Both the position numbers and the translations under genes were made by a program. Below are positions 26,652 to 36,298 of a stretch of DNA of 64,000 bases, one piece after another. The stretch comes from Kineosporia sp. NBRC 101731 (GTDB lineage Bacteria; Actinomycetota; Actinomycetes; Actinomycetales; Kineosporiaceae): NCBI RefSeq assembly GCF_030269305.1, contig NZ_BSTC01000013.1:62001-126000 (forward strand), in the 5' to 3' direction. The notes beneath the pieces are model-generated. The model saw only the letters and a program-made list of their open reading frames with translations. It was not told the DNA's origin and did not search any database. How positions within the stretch are numbered: position 1 is the first letter of the stretch; each line of letters starts with the position of its first letter.

Positions 26652-28005
26652 TCAAATGGGTCGTTTCACCACCTCCGCGGAAATGGTGGACGACGGGGTC
26701 ACCAGCGGTGACGAGTTCGTCCTCTGGCTCAAACAGCAGCGCGAGGAGCACCCGCACGAGGTGACCCGGATTCCGTTCGCCGACCTGGACGGCTGGGATT
26801 TCGACGGGCGCACCGGGAACCTGGCCCACCGCAGCGGCCGGTTCTTCACGATCGAGGGCGTGCGGGTGCAGACCGATCACGCGACCTGGGAGCAGCCGAT
26901 CATCGATCAGCCCGAGATCGGGATCCTCGGCATCCTGGTCAAGGAGTTCGGCGGGGTGCTGCACTGCCTGATCCAGGCCAAGGCCGAGCCGGGCAACCCG
27001 GACGGGTTGCAGCTGTGCCCGACGGTGCAGGCCACGCGCAGCAACTACACCGGGGCGCACGGCGGCCGGGCGGTGCCCTACCTGGAGTACTTCCGCGGCG
27101 AGGGCGGCGCCCGGACGCTCGTCGACTCGCTCCAGTCGGAGCAGACCTCGTGGTTCCTGGGTAAACGCAACCGCAACGTGGTCGTCGAGGTGAGCACCGA
27201 CGTCCCCTTGCTGGAGGGCTTCTGCTGGCTGACCATCGGTCAGCTGCACCAGCTGCTGCTCACCGACAACCGGGTGAACATGGACACGCGAACGGTGCTG
27301 TCCTGCATCCCCTTCGGGGTGCCCGGCGGCCCGGCCCGGGGCGACGCGCCACCGGAGTACCGCGAGGGCCTGCTGCGGTCGATGGCACCGGCCGCCCCGT
27401 CGCTGCACACCGACGGGGAGGTGCTCGGCTGGCTGACGGAGATCCGCGCCCGGCGCGAGTTCCGGCGCCGGGTGGTGCCTCTGGCCGACATCGGGCACTG
27501 GCACCGGTCGGACGACGAGATCGCCCACGACGAGGGCACGTTCTTCCGGGTGATCGCCGTCGACGTGCGGGCCGGCAACCGGGAGGTGACGCGGTGGACC
27601 CAGCCGTTGCTGGCGCCGGTGGGTCCCGGGCGGGTGACCCTGCTGGTGCGCCGCATCGGCGGGGTGCTGCACCTGCTGCTGCAGGCCCGCTCCAGTGCCG
27701 GGGTGTTCGATCTCGCCGAACTCGCGCCGACCGTTCAGTACCGGCCCGGGAACTACGCCGAGGATCCACCGTTCGCCGGTTTCTGCGGTGGGCAGACGCG
27801 GTACGACACCGTGCAGTCCGAGGAGGGCGGCCGGTTCCATCACGCGCTGAACCGTTACCAGATCATCGAGATCGACGACGAGGTCGAGGCTCCTGAGGGA
27901 TTTCGCTGGCTGACCGTGCACCAGGTCACGCGTCTGCTCGAGCACGGCAACTACGTCAACGTCGAGATGCGCAGCCTGCTGGCCGGTCTGCACGTCACGT
28001 GGTGA
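26635..28005 (+). CDS. NDP-hexose 2,3-dehydratase
   Basis: A 456-aa protein made of two related halves of about 200 residues. The repeated pattern includes FFTIEGVRVQTDHATWEQPI in the first and FFRVIAVDV with REVTRWTQPLL in the second, then GGVLHCLIQAK versus GGVLHLLLQAR. The duplicated EVS/UrdS-like fold is specific to 2,3-dehydratases, which remove the C-2 hydroxyl of the 4-keto sugar. ATG 26635 is preceded by AAGGGG and overlaps rmlB. Its product needs the 3-ketoreductase at 18535. Presence of this gene defines the sugar as 2-deoxy. Confidence 0.95.
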   Translation: MIGNPDQMGRFTTSAEMVDDGVTSGDEFVLWLKQQREEHPHEVTRIPFADLDGWDFDGRTGNLAHRSGRFFTIEGVRVQTDHATWEQPIIDQPEIGILGILVKEFGGVLHCLIQAKAEPGNPDGLQLCPTVQATRSNYTGAHGGRAVPYLEYFRGEGGARTLVDSLQSEQTSWFLGKRNRNVVVEVSTDVPLLEGFCWLTIGQLHQLLLTDNRVNMDTRTVLSCIPFGVPGGPARGDAPPEYREGLLRSMAPAAPSLHTDGEVLGWLTEIRARREFRRRVVPLADIGHWHRSDDEIAHDEGTFFRVIAVDVRAGNREVTRWTQPLLAPVGPGRVTLLVRRIGGVLHLLLQARSSAGVFDLAELAPTVQYRPGNYAEDPPFAGFCGGQTRYDTVQSEEGGRFHHALNRYQIIEIDDEVEAPEGFRWLTVHQVTRLLEHGNYVNVEMRSLLAGLHVTW

Positions 28006-28027
28006 ACACGGTGGAGGGGAGAGGCAG

Positions 28028-29512
28028 ATGAACAGCGAAGAAGTCGTCGCAACCGAAGTGCTGATCGCGGGAGCCGGGCCGGTCGGCCTGATGCTCGCCG
28101 GGGAGCTGCGCCTGGCGGGCGTCGAGGTGATCGTGCTGGAACGGCTGGACGAGCCGACCGGGGAGTCGCGAGGGCTCGGCTTCACCGCCCGCACCCTGGA
28201 GGTGTTCGACCAGCGCGGCCTGCTGTCGCGCTTCGGTGACATCCAGGTCACCGACCTGGGCCATTTCGGCGGTCTGCCGGTTGATTTCAGCGTGCTCGGC
28301 ACGCCCCACGCCGGTGGGGCCAAGGCCGTGCCGCAGTCCGACACCGAGGCCATGCTCGAGGCATGGGCCGGTGAACTGGGCGCCGGCATCCGCCGCGGTC
28401 ACAGCGTGGTGGGGCTCGAGGAAGACGCCGACGGCGTCACGGTCGAGGCCGAGAACGCCTCCGGCAGGATGCGATTCCGGGCGAAGTACCTCGTCGGCGC
28501 CGACGGTGGGCGCAGTTTCGTGCGCAAGGCAGCCGGTTTCGACTTCCCGGGCACCGCGTCCACGCAGGAGATGTTCCTGGGCGACGTGAAGGGCGCCGAC
28601 ATCCAGACCCGGATGATCGGGGAGACCCTGCCCGGCGGCATGGTGATGGCCGGCCCGCTGGGCGACGGCGTCTTCCGCATCATCGTCTGCGAGCGCGGCA
28701 CCGAGCCGAAGAAGCGGGACGCGCCGCCGAGCTGGGACGAGGTGTCCAGCGCCTGGGAGCGGCTCACCGGGCAGGACATCAGTGGTGGGACACCGCTGTG
28801 GCTGAGCGCTTTCGGTAATGCCGCGCGGCTGGCCACGGAGTACCGCCGGGGCCGTGTGCTGCTGGCCGGCGACGCCGCGCACATTCATCTGCCCGCCGGT
28901 GGGCAGGGCATGAACACGGGTGTGCAGGACGCGGTGAACCTGGGCTGGAAGCTGGCCGCGGTGACGAAGGGCACGGCCCCGGACACCCTGCTGGACACGT
29001 ACCACGACGAGCGCCACGCCGTCGGGGTGCGGTTGCTGATGAACACCCAGGCCCAGGGCCTGCTGTTCCTCAGTGGCGACGAGGTGCAGCCGCTGCGTGA
29101 CGTGATGAAGGAGCTGATCACCTTCGACGTGGTCAGCAAGCATCTCGCGGGCATGGTCAGCGGCCTGGCCATCGACTACGGCTCCGGTCCGGGCGAGCAT
29201 CCGCTGGTCGGGCTGCGGATGCCCGACGTGGAACTGGTCGGGGCCGAGGGCAAGACCCGCACCTCCACGCTGCTGCGCAGCGGGCGCGGGGTGCTGCTGG
29301 ACCTGGGGGAGGGCCTGGCCGCGCAGGGCTGGGCCGACCGCGTCGACGTCGTCGTGGCCTTCCCGCACGAGCTCGGGCCGGACAACGCGCTGGAGGGCAT
29401 CGGCGCCCTGCTGATCCGGCCCGACGGTCACGTGGCCTGGGCGGCGCCCGGCCCGGTGGCGCTCCCGCAGGCCCTGGAGCGCTGGTTCGGCCCGGCCATC
29501 CCCGAGAACTGA
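28028..29512 (+). CDS. FAD-dependent aromatic hydroxylase (UrdE/PgaE type)
   Basis: A 494-aa group A flavoprotein monooxygenase. The FAD motifs are VLIAGAGPVGLMLAGELR (GxGxxG) at the start, the DG segment LVGADGGRSFVRKAAG, and GDAAHIHLPAGGQGMNTG near residue 285. The thioredoxin-like C-terminal domain ends GHVAWAAPG. In angucycline clusters the enzyme just upstream of the cyclase and KSalpha is the C-12/C-12b oxygenase (UrdE, LanE, JadH, PgaE). Gene order here is the same. It makes the quinone of the benz[a]anthracene. RBS GGAGGGGAGAGG precedes the ATG. Confidence 0.93.
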   Translation: MNSEEVVATEVLIAGAGPVGLMLAGELRLAGVEVIVLERLDEPTGESRGLGFTARTLEVFDQRGLLSRFGDIQVTDLGHFGGLPVDFSVLGTPHAGGAKAVPQSDTEAMLEAWAGELGAGIRRGHSVVGLEEDADGVTVEAENASGRMRFRAKYLVGADGGRSFVRKAAGFDFPGTASTQEMFLGDVKGADIQTRMIGETLPGGMVMAGPLGDGVFRIIVCERGTEPKKRDAPPSWDEVSSAWERLTGQDISGGTPLWLSAFGNAARLATEYRRGRVLLAGDAAHIHLPAGGQGMNTGVQDAVNLGWKLAAVTKGTAPDTLLDTYHDERHAVGVRLLMNTQAQGLLFLSGDEVQPLRDVMKELITFDVVSKHLAGMVSGLAIDYGSGPGEHPLVGLRMPDVELVGAEGKTRTSTLLRSGRGVLLDLGEGLAAQGWADRVDVVVAFPHELGPDNALEGIGALLIRPDGHVAWAAPGPVALPQALERWFGPAIPEN

Positions 29513-29532
29513 TCATCACCGAGGAGATTCCC

Positions 29533-29859
29533 ATGCACAGCACCCTGATCGTGGCCCGGATGCTCCCGCAGTCCGGTGACGACGTGGCCCAGCTCTTCGC
29601 CGACTTCGACGGCACCGACCTGCCGCACCGGATGGGCACCGTCCGCCGGCAGCTGTTCTCCTACCGCGGCCTGTACTTCCACCTCCAGGACTTCGCCACG
29701 CCGACCGGTGGCGAGGCGATCGAGGAGGCCAAGACCGACCCGGCGTTCGTGCGGATCAGCGACGACCTCAAGCCGTTCATCGAGGCCTACGACCCCAGCA
29801 CCTGGCGGTCGCCGAAAGACGCCATGGCAAGCCGCTTCTACCACTGGAGCCAGTCGTGA
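29533..29859 (+). CDS. Polyketide cyclase, TcmI/UrdF type
   Basis: A 108-aa ferredoxin-fold (dimeric alpha/beta barrel) cyclase. The sequence starts [12 protein letters not shown] and includes [20 protein letters not shown] and the C-terminal AMASRFYHW, all typical of TcmI-family fourth-ring cyclases. In angucycline pathways this protein (JadI, UrdF, LanL) directs the bent ring closure, so it is the main sign that the product is an angucycline and not an anthracycline. Its TGA overlaps the GTG of KSalpha. RBS GAGGAG upstream. Confidence 0.92.
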   Translation: MHSTLIVARMLPQSGDDVAQLFADFDGTDLPHRMGTVRRQLFSYRGLYFHLQDFATPTGGEAIEEAKTDPAFVRISDDLKPFIEAYDPSTWRSPKDAMASRFYHWSQS

Positions 29860-31124
29860 GCCGCAGAGTCGTCATCACCGGGGTCGGGGTGCTGGCCCCC
29901 GGCGGGGTGGGGGTGAAGAACTTCTGGAGCCTGCTCAGCGAGGGCCGCACGGCCACCCGGGGCATCACGTTCTTCGACCCCAGCCCCTACCGGTCGCAGG
30001 TGGCCGCCGAGATCGACTTCGACCCCGAGTTCCACGGCCTGGGGCCGCAGCAGATCCGCCGGATGGACCGGGCCGCGCAGTTCGCCGTGGTCGCCGCCCG
30101 GGAGGCCGTGGCCTCCAGCGGCCTGGACCTCTCCAGCACCGACCCGGCCCGGGTCGGCGTCACGATCGGCAGCGCGGTCGGCGCCACCATGAGCCTCGAC
30201 CAGGAGTACCGGGTAGTCAGTGACGACGGCCGCCTCGACCTGGTCGACCACCAGTACGCCACCCCGCACCTGTACGACTACTTCGTGCCGAGTTCGTTCG
30301 CGGCCGAGGTGGCCTGGGAGGTCGGCGCCGGGGGCTCCACCACGGTGGTCTCCACGGGCTGCACCTCGGGTCTGGACTCGGTCGGGCACGCCGTCGAGCT
30401 GATCCGGGAGGGTTCGGCCGACACGATGATCGCCGGCGCCACCGACGCGCCGATCTCCCCGATCACCATGGCCTGCTTCGACGCGATCAAGGCGACCACC
30501 CCGCGCAAGGACGACCCGGAACATGCGTCCCGGCCGTTCGACGCGACCCGCAACGGTTTCGTGCTCGGCGAGGGCGCCGCGGTGTTCGTGCTGGAGGAAC
30601 TGGGGGCGGCCCGCCGCCGGGGCGCGCACATCTACGCCGAGATCGCCGGTTTCGCCAGCCGCTGCAACGCCTTCCACATGACCGGCCTGCGCGCCGACGG
30701 CCGGGAACTGTCCGAGGCCATCAGCACCGCGATGGCCGAGGCCCGGATGGCCCCCGGGCAGCTCGACTACATCAACGCCCACGGCTCGGGCACGAAGCAG
30801 AACGACCGGCACGAGACCGCCGCGTTCAAGACCAGCCTGGGGCAGGACGCGTACCGGCTGCCGATCAGCTCGATCAAATCGATGGTGGGGCACTCGCTGG
30901 GGGCGATCGGCTCGATCGAGATCGCCGCCTCGGTGCTGGCGATGGAGAACAACGTGGTGCCGCCGACAGCCAACCTGCACACCCCCGACCCGGACTGCGA
31001 CCTCGACTACGTGCCGCTGACCGCGCGCGACTGGAAGACCGACGCCGTGCTCAGCGTGGGCAGCGGTTTCGGTGGCTTCCAGAGCGCCATGGTGCTGGCC
31101 CGTCCCGACCGGAGCGAAGGATGA
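29856..31124 (+). CDS. Type II polyketide ketosynthase alpha (KSalpha)
   Basis: A 422-aa condensing enzyme starting GTG. Catalytic residues are Cys169 ([13 protein letters not shown]), His309 ([11 protein letters not shown]) and His346 ([10 protein letters not shown]). The first motif is the hallmark of aromatic polyketide KSalpha. With the CLF next to it, it builds the poly-beta-keto chain from malonyl units; a decaketide is expected for an angucycline. Translationally coupled to the cyclase before and the CLF after. Confidence 0.97.
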   Translation: MSRRVVITGVGVLAPGGVGVKNFWSLLSEGRTATRGITFFDPSPYRSQVAAEIDFDPEFHGLGPQQIRRMDRAAQFAVVAAREAVASSGLDLSSTDPARVGVTIGSAVGATMSLDQEYRVVSDDGRLDLVDHQYATPHLYDYFVPSSFAAEVAWEVGAGGSTTVVSTGCTSGLDSVGHAVELIREGSADTMIAGATDAPISPITMACFDAIKATTPRKDDPEHASRPFDATRNGFVLGEGAAVFVLEELGAARRRGAHIYAEIAGFASRCNAFHMTGLRADGRELSEAISTAMAEARMAPGQLDYINAHGSGTKQNDRHETAAFKTSLGQDAYRLPISSIKSMVGHSLGAIGSIEIAASVLAMENNVVPPTANLHTPDPDCDLDYVPLTARDWKTDAVLSVGSGFGGFQSAMVLARPDRSEG

Positions 31125-32323
31125 ACGCCGTCGCGGTCACCGGCCTGAGCGTCGCCGCCCCCAACGGCCTGGGCACCGACAACTTCTGGGAGGCGACGAA
31201 GAACGGCGTCTCCGGCATCGGCCCGGTCACCCGGTTCGACGCCACCCCCTACCCGGCCCGTCTGGCCGGGGAGGTGCCCGGGTTCGTCGCCGCCGACCAC
31301 CTGGCCAGCCGCCTGCTCCCACAGACCGACCACATGACCCGCATCGCGCTGGTCACGGCCGACTGGGCCCTCGACGACGCCGGCGTGAAACCCGGCGACA
31401 TCGACGAGTTCGACATGGGCGTGGTCACCGCCAGTTCGGCCGGCGGCTACGAGTTCGGGCAGAACGAGCTCCAGGCCCTGTGGAGCAAGGGCAGCCAGTA
31501 CGTCAGCGCCTACCAGTCGTTCGCCTGGTTCTACGCCGTCAACAGCGGCCAGATCTCCATCCGGCACGGCATGCGCGGTCCGAGCGGTGTGGTGGTCAGC
31601 GACCAGGCCGGTGGTCTCGACGCGATCGCCCACGCCCGCCGCCAGATCCGCAAGGGAAGCAAGCTCATCCTCTCCGGCGGTGTCGACGCCTCGATCTGCC
31701 CGTGGGGCTGGGCCGCCCAGCTCGCCGGTGGTCGCCTCAGCACGGTGAACGACGCCACCACGGCGTTCCTGCCCTTCGACGCCGCCGCCGGCGGTCACGT
31801 CTCCGGCGAGGGCGGTGCCCTGCTCGTGCTGGAAGACGCGCAGGAGGCCGGTCGTCGCGGCAGCCACGTCTACGGGGAGATCGCCGGGTACGGATCCACG
31901 TTCGACCTGCGCACCGAGTCCGGAGGCTCGTCCGGGCTGGAACGGGCCGTGCGCGTCGCGCTCGCCGATGCCCGGGTGGGCGCCGACGCGGTGGACGTGG
32001 TGTTCGCCGACGCGGCCGCCGTGCCGGAACTCGACCGGGCCGAGGCCCAGGCGATCGGGGCGGTCTTCGGTGCCCGGGGCGTTCCGGTGACGGCGCCCAA
32101 GACCATGACGGGCCGCCTGAACTCCGGTGGTGCGCCGCTGGACGTGGTGGCGGCGCTGCTGAGCATCCGGGACGGCGTCATCCCGCCGACCGTGAACGTC
32201 ACGGCCGCGCCGGAACTCGAGCTGGACCTGGTGACGCAGGCCCGGGCCGTCCCGGTACGTACGGCCCTCGTGCTGGCGCGGGGCCAGGGCGGGTTCAACT
32301 CCGCGCTCGTCGTTCGTGGCTGA
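31121..32323 (+). CDS. Type II polyketide chain-length factor (KSbeta)
   Basis: A 400-aa KS homologue with Gln162 in place of Cys ([11 protein letters not shown]), the defining CLF change. The His motifs are also lost ([10 protein letters not shown], and [11 protein letters not shown]). It forms the heterodimer with KSalpha and sets chain length and malonyl decarboxylation. The start ATG overlaps the KSalpha stop. The intact Gln here contrasts with the Arg in the KS-like protein at 13651, which shows that the latter is not simply a second copy of this CLF. Confidence 0.96.
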   Translation: MNAVAVTGLSVAAPNGLGTDNFWEATKNGVSGIGPVTRFDATPYPARLAGEVPGFVAADHLASRLLPQTDHMTRIALVTADWALDDAGVKPGDIDEFDMGVVTASSAGGYEFGQNELQALWSKGSQYVSAYQSFAWFYAVNSGQISIRHGMRGPSGVVVSDQAGGLDAIAHARRQIRKGSKLILSGGVDASICPWGWAAQLAGGRLSTVNDATTAFLPFDAAAGGHVSGEGGALLVLEDAQEAGRRGSHVYGEIAGYGSTFDLRTESGGSSGLERAVRVALADARVGADAVDVVFADAAAVPELDRAEAQAIGAVFGARGVPVTAPKTMTGRLNSGGAPLDVVAALLSIRDGVIPPTVNVTAAPELELDLVTQARAVPVRTALVLARGQGGFNSALVVRG

Positions 32324-32348
32324 CCTCTTCTCCGTGAAAGGGAAAAAC

Positions 32349-32615
32349 ATGTCTGACAAGGCTTTCCATCTGAACGACCTGCGCCGCATCCTGCGCGCCG
32401 GGGCCGGTACGCCCGAGGGCGTGGACCTCGACTCCGACATCCTCGACACCGAGTTCGAGGTGCTGGGTTACGAGTCGCTGGCCCTGCTGGAGACCTGCGG
32501 CCGGATCGAGCGGGAGTACGGCATCAGTCTCGACGACGACCTGGTCGTCGACGCGACCACCCCCCGGGCCGTGATCGACCTGGTGAACGAGCAGCTGTCC
32601 GTGGGGAGCGTCTGA
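32349..32615 (+). CDS. Polyketide acyl carrier protein
   Basis: An 88-aa ACP. ATG 32349 is chosen for the AAAGGG upstream at 32338-32343. The upstream GTG would add an unlikely leader. The phosphopantetheine attachment site is Ser43 in GYESLALLE. It carries the growing polyketide for the adjacent KSalpha/CLF. Gene order KS-CLF-ACP is canonical. No phosphopantetheinyl transferase gene is present in the window, so one from elsewhere must activate it. Confidence 0.96.
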   Translation: MSDKAFHLNDLRRILRAGAGTPEGVDLDSDILDTEFEVLGYESLALLETCGRIEREYGISLDDDLVVDATTPRAVIDLVNEQLSVGSV

Positions 32616-32616
32616 C

Positions 32617-33399
32617 ATGGCTCAGCCACAGCGTGTGGCCCTGGTGACCGGGGCGACCAGCGGGATCGGGCTCGCCGTGGTGCGGGCCCTGGGTGAGCAG
32701 GGCCACCAGGTGTTCTTCTGCGCCCGCAACGCCGACGACGTCGCCACCACGGTGAAGGAACTGCGCGAGGAGGGCCTGGACGTCGACGGCACCACCTGTG
32801 ACGTGCGCTCGCCCGACGACATCCGCACCCTGGTCGCCGCGGCCGTGACCCGGTTCGGCACCATCGACGTGCTCGTCAACAACGCCGGCCGCAGCGGTGG
32901 CGGGGTGACCGCCGACATCACCGACGACCTCTGGCTCGACGTGGTCGCCACCAACCTCAACAGCGTGTTCATGGTGACCCGCGAGGTGATGAACGCCGGT
33001 GGCATGCGCCACAAGTCGTTCGGGCGCATCGTCAATATCGCCTCCACCGCGGGGAAGCAGGGCGTGGTGCTGGGAGCGCCGTACTCGGCGTCCAAGCACG
33101 GCGTGGTCGGCTTCACCAAGGCCCTGGGCAACGAGCTGGCCCCGACCGGCATCACCGTGAACGCGGTCTGCCCGGGCTACGTCGAGACCCCGATGGCCGA
33201 GCGGGTGCGCCAGGGCTACGCGGCGGCCTACCACACCTCGGAGACGGCGATCCTGGAGAAGTTCCAGGCCAAGATCCCGCTCGGTCGGTACTCCACCCCG
33301 CAGGAGGTCGCCGGGCTGGTGGGCTACCTGGCCTCCGACACGGCCGGGTCCATCACCGCACAGGCGCTGAACGTCTGCGGCGGACTCGGCAACTTCTAG
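32617..33399 (+). CDS. Polyketide C-9 ketoreductase (ActIII/UrdD type)
   Basis: A 260-aa SDR beginning RVALVTGATSGIGLAVVRAL (TGxxxGIG). The catalytic residues are Ser in NIASTAGKQG and Tyr-Lys in YSASKHG. The segment PGYVETPMAERVRQGY is specific for aromatic-polyketide ketoreductases, as is the ending GLGNF. It reduces the C-9 carbonyl and helps set the first cyclisation. It starts one base after the ACP stop. Confidence 0.95.
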   Translation: MAQPQRVALVTGATSGIGLAVVRALGEQGHQVFFCARNADDVATTVKELREEGLDVDGTTCDVRSPDDIRTLVAAAVTRFGTIDVLVNNAGRSGGGVTADITDDLWLDVVATNLNSVFMVTREVMNAGGMRHKSFGRIVNIASTAGKQGVVLGAPYSASKHGVVGFTKALGNELAPTGITVNAVCPGYVETPMAERVRQGYAAAYHTSETAILEKFQAKIPLGRYSTPQEVAGLVGYLASDTAGSITAQALNVCGGLGNF

Positions 33400-33428
33400 G
33401 GGCTCGCTCACTTCCGATGGGAGAGAAC

Positions 33429-34391
33429 ATGTCAGACGAAGGTTTCCGGCAGGTCGAGCACGCCGTCGAGATCGCCGCGCCGGCCCCGGCCGTGTACCGG
33501 CTGATTGCCGAGGTGGAGAACTGGCCCCGGCTGTTCCCGCCGACCATCCACGTGGAGCACCTGGAGCGGGGCGAGGGCTCCGAGCGCATCCGGATCTGGG
33601 CCACGGCCAACGGATCGGCCAAGACCTGGACCTCCCGGCGGGTTCTCGACCCGAAGGCGATGAGGATCGAGTTCCGCCAGGAGGTCTCGGCGCCGCCGGT
33701 GGCCACGATGGGGGGCACCTGGATCGTCGAGGCGATCTCCCCGGCCACGTCCCGGGTGCGGCTCCTGCACGACTACCGCGCGGTCGACGACGACCCGGCC
33801 GGCCTGGAGTGGATCGAGCAGGCCGTCGACCGCAACAGCCGCTCGGAGCTGGCGGCGCTGAAGAAGAGCGTCGAGCTGGTCACGGACGGCTCACTGGTGC
33901 TGTCGTTCGAGGACACCGTGCACATCGACGGTTCCGCGCAGGACGTCTACGACTTCCTCAACGAGGCCCAGCGGTGGACCGAACGGCTGCCGCACGTGGC
34001 CGCGGTCAAGCTCTCCGAAGATGTGCCCGGGCTGCAACTGCTCTCGATGGACACCCGCACCAAGGACGGTTCCACCCACACCACCACCTCGGTGCGGGTC
34101 TGCTTCCCGGGTGAGCGCATCGTCTACAAGCAGATCGTGGTGCCGGCCCTGATGACGCTGCACACCGGTTACTGGCGGCTGGAGGAGGACAGCACCGGCA
34201 CGTCCGCCACCTCGCAGCACACGGTGATCATCAACACCGAAAACATCACGAAGATCCTCGGGCCGGACGCCGGCGTCGAGGAGGCCCGGACGTTCGTCCG
34301 TACTGCCCTGAGCGGCAACAGCACCGCAACCCTGATGAAGGCGAAAGCGTTCGCCGAGGGTGCCCGCAAGCTCGCCGGGAACCGAGTCTGA
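33429..34391 (+). CDS. Didomain aromatase/cyclase
   Basis: A 320-aa protein of two tandem START-like (Bet v1) domains: VEHAVEIAAPAPAVYRLI at the first, then FEDTVHIDGSAQDVYDFL at about residue 160. This didomain form (UrdL, JadD, LanF) closes and aromatises the first ring after ketoreduction. ATG 33429 lies 6 bp after GGGAGAG; an earlier ATG at 33417 has no site. Same strand and close spacing with the ketoreductase and the following oxygenase. Confidence 0.93.
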   Translation: MSDEGFRQVEHAVEIAAPAPAVYRLIAEVENWPRLFPPTIHVEHLERGEGSERIRIWATANGSAKTWTSRRVLDPKAMRIEFRQEVSAPPVATMGGTWIVEAISPATSRVRLLHDYRAVDDDPAGLEWIEQAVDRNSRSELAALKKSVELVTDGSLVLSFEDTVHIDGSAQDVYDFLNEAQRWTERLPHVAAVKLSEDVPGLQLLSMDTRTKDGSTHTTTSVRVCFPGERIVYKQIVVPALMTLHTGYWRLEEDSTGTSATSQHTVIINTENITKILGPDAGVEEARTFVRTALSGNSTATLMKAKAFAEGARKLAGNRV

Positions 34392-34402
34392 GAGGGTCAC
34401 AG

Positions 34403-35923
34403 ATGCCGGATCACCCCTGCGTCCTCATCGTCGGCGCCGGCCCGACCGGGCTCATGCTGGCCGGTGAGCTACGGCTTCAGGGCGTGGCGGTGACGGTGAT
34501 CGAGCAGCTGGCGAGCCCGAGCGCCGCCAGCCGGGCGATGACGGTGCACGCCCGCACGATGGAGGTGTTCGACCAGCGCGGTCTGCTGCCGCGGCTGGGC
34601 ACGCCGGGTCAGGAGCCGGTCGGGCACTTCGGCGGGATCCGGTTGCGGCTCGACCGGGCGGCGAGCCCGTTCCCGGGCCAGTGGCTGATCCCGCAGACCC
34701 GTACCGAGCAGGTCCTGGAGGCATGGGCGGCCGGGCTCGGGGCCGATGTGCGCCGGGGTGTGCGGCTGGTCGGTCTGGGCCCCGGTGGCCCCGGGGCCGG
34801 ACCGGCGTGGGCGACCGGGGTTGGCGGGGCCGGCTTGGTTGCCGAGGTTGCCGAGGTTGCCGAGGCGGTCGAGGCGGACATGGTGGACGCGTCCGGCGCC
34901 TCGGTGCGGATGGTCGCCGATTGGGTGGTCGGCTGCGACGGGGAGAACAGCACGGTGCGCCGGCTGGCCGGGTTCGAGCTGGACGGGCCGGAGGCCGACC
35001 GGGTGCTGCTGCGGGCCGACATCACCGGGATCGACCTGCCCGAGCGCCGTTTCGTGCGGCTGTCGGGAGGGCTGGTGACCTCGGCGAAGCGGCCGGGGGG
35101 CGTCACCCGGATCATCGTGCACGAGTTCGGCGCGAAGGCCTCGCTGGAGCCGGACTTCACCGAGGTGACCGAGGCCTGGTTCCGGGTCACGGGCGAGGAC
35201 ATCTCCTCGGGTGAACCGGTCTGGGTGAATGCCTTCGGCAATGCTCAACGCCAGGCCACGAGCTACCGCCGGGGCCGGGTGCTGCTGGCGGGCGACGCCG
35301 CCCACCAGCAGATGCCGATCGGCGGCCAGGCCATCAACATCGGCCTGCAGGACGCCGTGAACCTGGGCTGGAAACTCGCGGCCCAGGTGCAGGGCTGGGC
35401 CCCGCCCGGCCTGCTGGACAGCTATCACGACGAACGCCACCCGGTCGGGGCCGCGGCCCTCACCGAGATCGGCGCCCAGGCCATGATTCTGCTCGGCAGC
35501 CGGGACCTGGACGAGGTGCGCTCGGTGCTGGGCGACCTGCTCGACCTGCCGGCGGTGCAGGAGTACCTGTCGGGCCGGATCACCGCGCTGGACGTGAGAT
35601 ACCCCGTGTCCGATCTCCCGCACCGGCTCCTGGGGGCCAGGCTGCCGCCCACTGATCTGGTCACCCCCGACGGCCCTACCCATACCGCCGAACTGTTGCG
35701 ATCGGGCCGGGGTCTGCTCCTGGAACTCGGCCCCGACCAGGCCCGGCAGAAGGCCGGGAAGTGGCGCGACCGCGTGGATCAGGTCGTCGCCCGCGCGGTA
35801 CCCGATCTGCCGGCCGCCGTGCTGATCCGTCCCGACGGCCATGTGGTCTGGACCGATGAGAGCCCGGAGCCCGTGGAAGTGGCGCTGGCGCGCTGGTTCG
35901 GTCAACCTCGCGAAACCCACTGA
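34403..35923 (+). CDS. FAD-dependent oxygenase (UrdM/PgaM-oxygenase-like)
   Basis: A 506-aa group A flavin monooxygenase paralogous to the one at 28028. FAD motifs are LIVGAGPTGLMLAGELR, VVGCDGENSTVRRLAG and GDAAHQQMPIGGQAINIG. Its place after the aromatase/cyclase matches urdM/lanM2/jadF, whose oxygenase part dehydrates and oxygenates the tetracycle. In urdM the oxygenase is fused to an SDR. Here the SDR is a separate gene 376 bp later. A 27-bp tandem 9-mer repeat inside the gene adds VAEVAEVAE in a surface loop. Confidence 0.9.
   Translation: MPDHPCVLIVGAGPTGLMLAGELRLQGVAVTVIEQLASPSAASRAMTVHARTMEVFDQRGLLPRLGTPGQEPVGHFGGIRLRLDRAASPFPGQWLIPQTRTEQVLEAWAAGLGADVRRGVRLVGLGPGGPGAGPAWATGVGGAGLVAEVAEVAEAVEADMVDASGASVRMVADWVVGCDGENSTVRRLAGFELDGPEADRVLLRADITGIDLPERRFVRLSGGLVTSAKRPGGVTRIIVHEFGAKASLEPDFTEVTEAWFRVTGEDISSGEPVWVNAFGNAQRQATSYRRGRVLLAGDAAHQQMPIGGQAINIGLQDAVNLGWKLAAQVQGWAPPGLLDSYHDERHPVGAAALTEIGAQAMILLGSRDLDEVRSVLGDLLDLPAVQEYLSGRITALDVRYPVSDLPHRLLGARLPPTDLVTPDGPTHTAELLRSGRGLLLELGPDQARQKAGKWRDRVDQVVARAVPDLPAAVLIRPDGHVVWTDESPEPVEVALARWFGQPRETH
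34837..34863 (+). repeat. Three tandem 9-bp units inside oxygenase gene
   Basis: GGTTGCCGA occurs three times in a row, followed by two diverged units. It stays in frame and encodes a VAE repeat in a glycine-rich loop of the oxygenase between the FAD strand and the DG motif. Probably slipped-strand expansion with little functional effect. Confidence 0.8.
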
Positions 35924-36049
35924 AATACCTGGTGCGACGGACATGAAGGGACGTCGGATCAAGAGGACTCGGAACCATGGGGTTCGAAACTATGGGGCTC
36001 GGAACAAGGGGCACAGTCCTGGGGCCGCTACGGCCCAGAGACCACCGAC

Positions 36050-36103
36050 GCGTTGTGTACACCTGGTACATCCGGTACCGGATGTACCAGGTGTACACAA
36101 CGC
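36050..36103. repeat. 54-bp perfect palindrome, GTAC-ladder element copy 1
   Basis: A perfect palindrome of 54 bp with no loop, centred on GGTACC. GTAC occurs five times at exact 9-bp steps. It lies in the 375-bp space between the oxygenase and SDR genes inside the polyketide operon; the rest of that space shows no gene. Copies occur at 50719 and 56767. Copies 1 and 2 also share flanks (GACCACYGAC before, AGACCGTCCGG after). It could act as a dimer-array operator, cruciform site or transcript hairpin. Confidence 0.9.
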
Positions 36104-36298
36104 AGACCGTCCGGCTCCGGGTCTGTCAGAGCGTGTTGTGAACCATGCCTACTGCGGGCACCGGGCACTTCCTCGGCACGGCAGCGACTTCCACAACACG
36201 CACTGGCCGGCCCGGTCCCGAGCCCGTGAACCTTCGCGTCCACCCACTGGACGCACCAGGAACCGTCAGTCAGAACGTCCACAACAATGGAGGATTCG

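Noticed and set aside
26359-28389. 676-codon open frame on the minus strand opposite the 2,3-dehydratase and oxygenase
   Set aside because: The same codon-bias shadow. The plus-strand proteins there have complete catalytic motifs.
35676-36098. Peptides rich in Tyr/Thr/Trp (MYTWYIRYRMYQVYTT type) read through the palindromes
   Set aside because: They come from translating the GTAC ladder itself and appear on both strands equally. No ribosome site, and palindrome symmetry explains the pattern.
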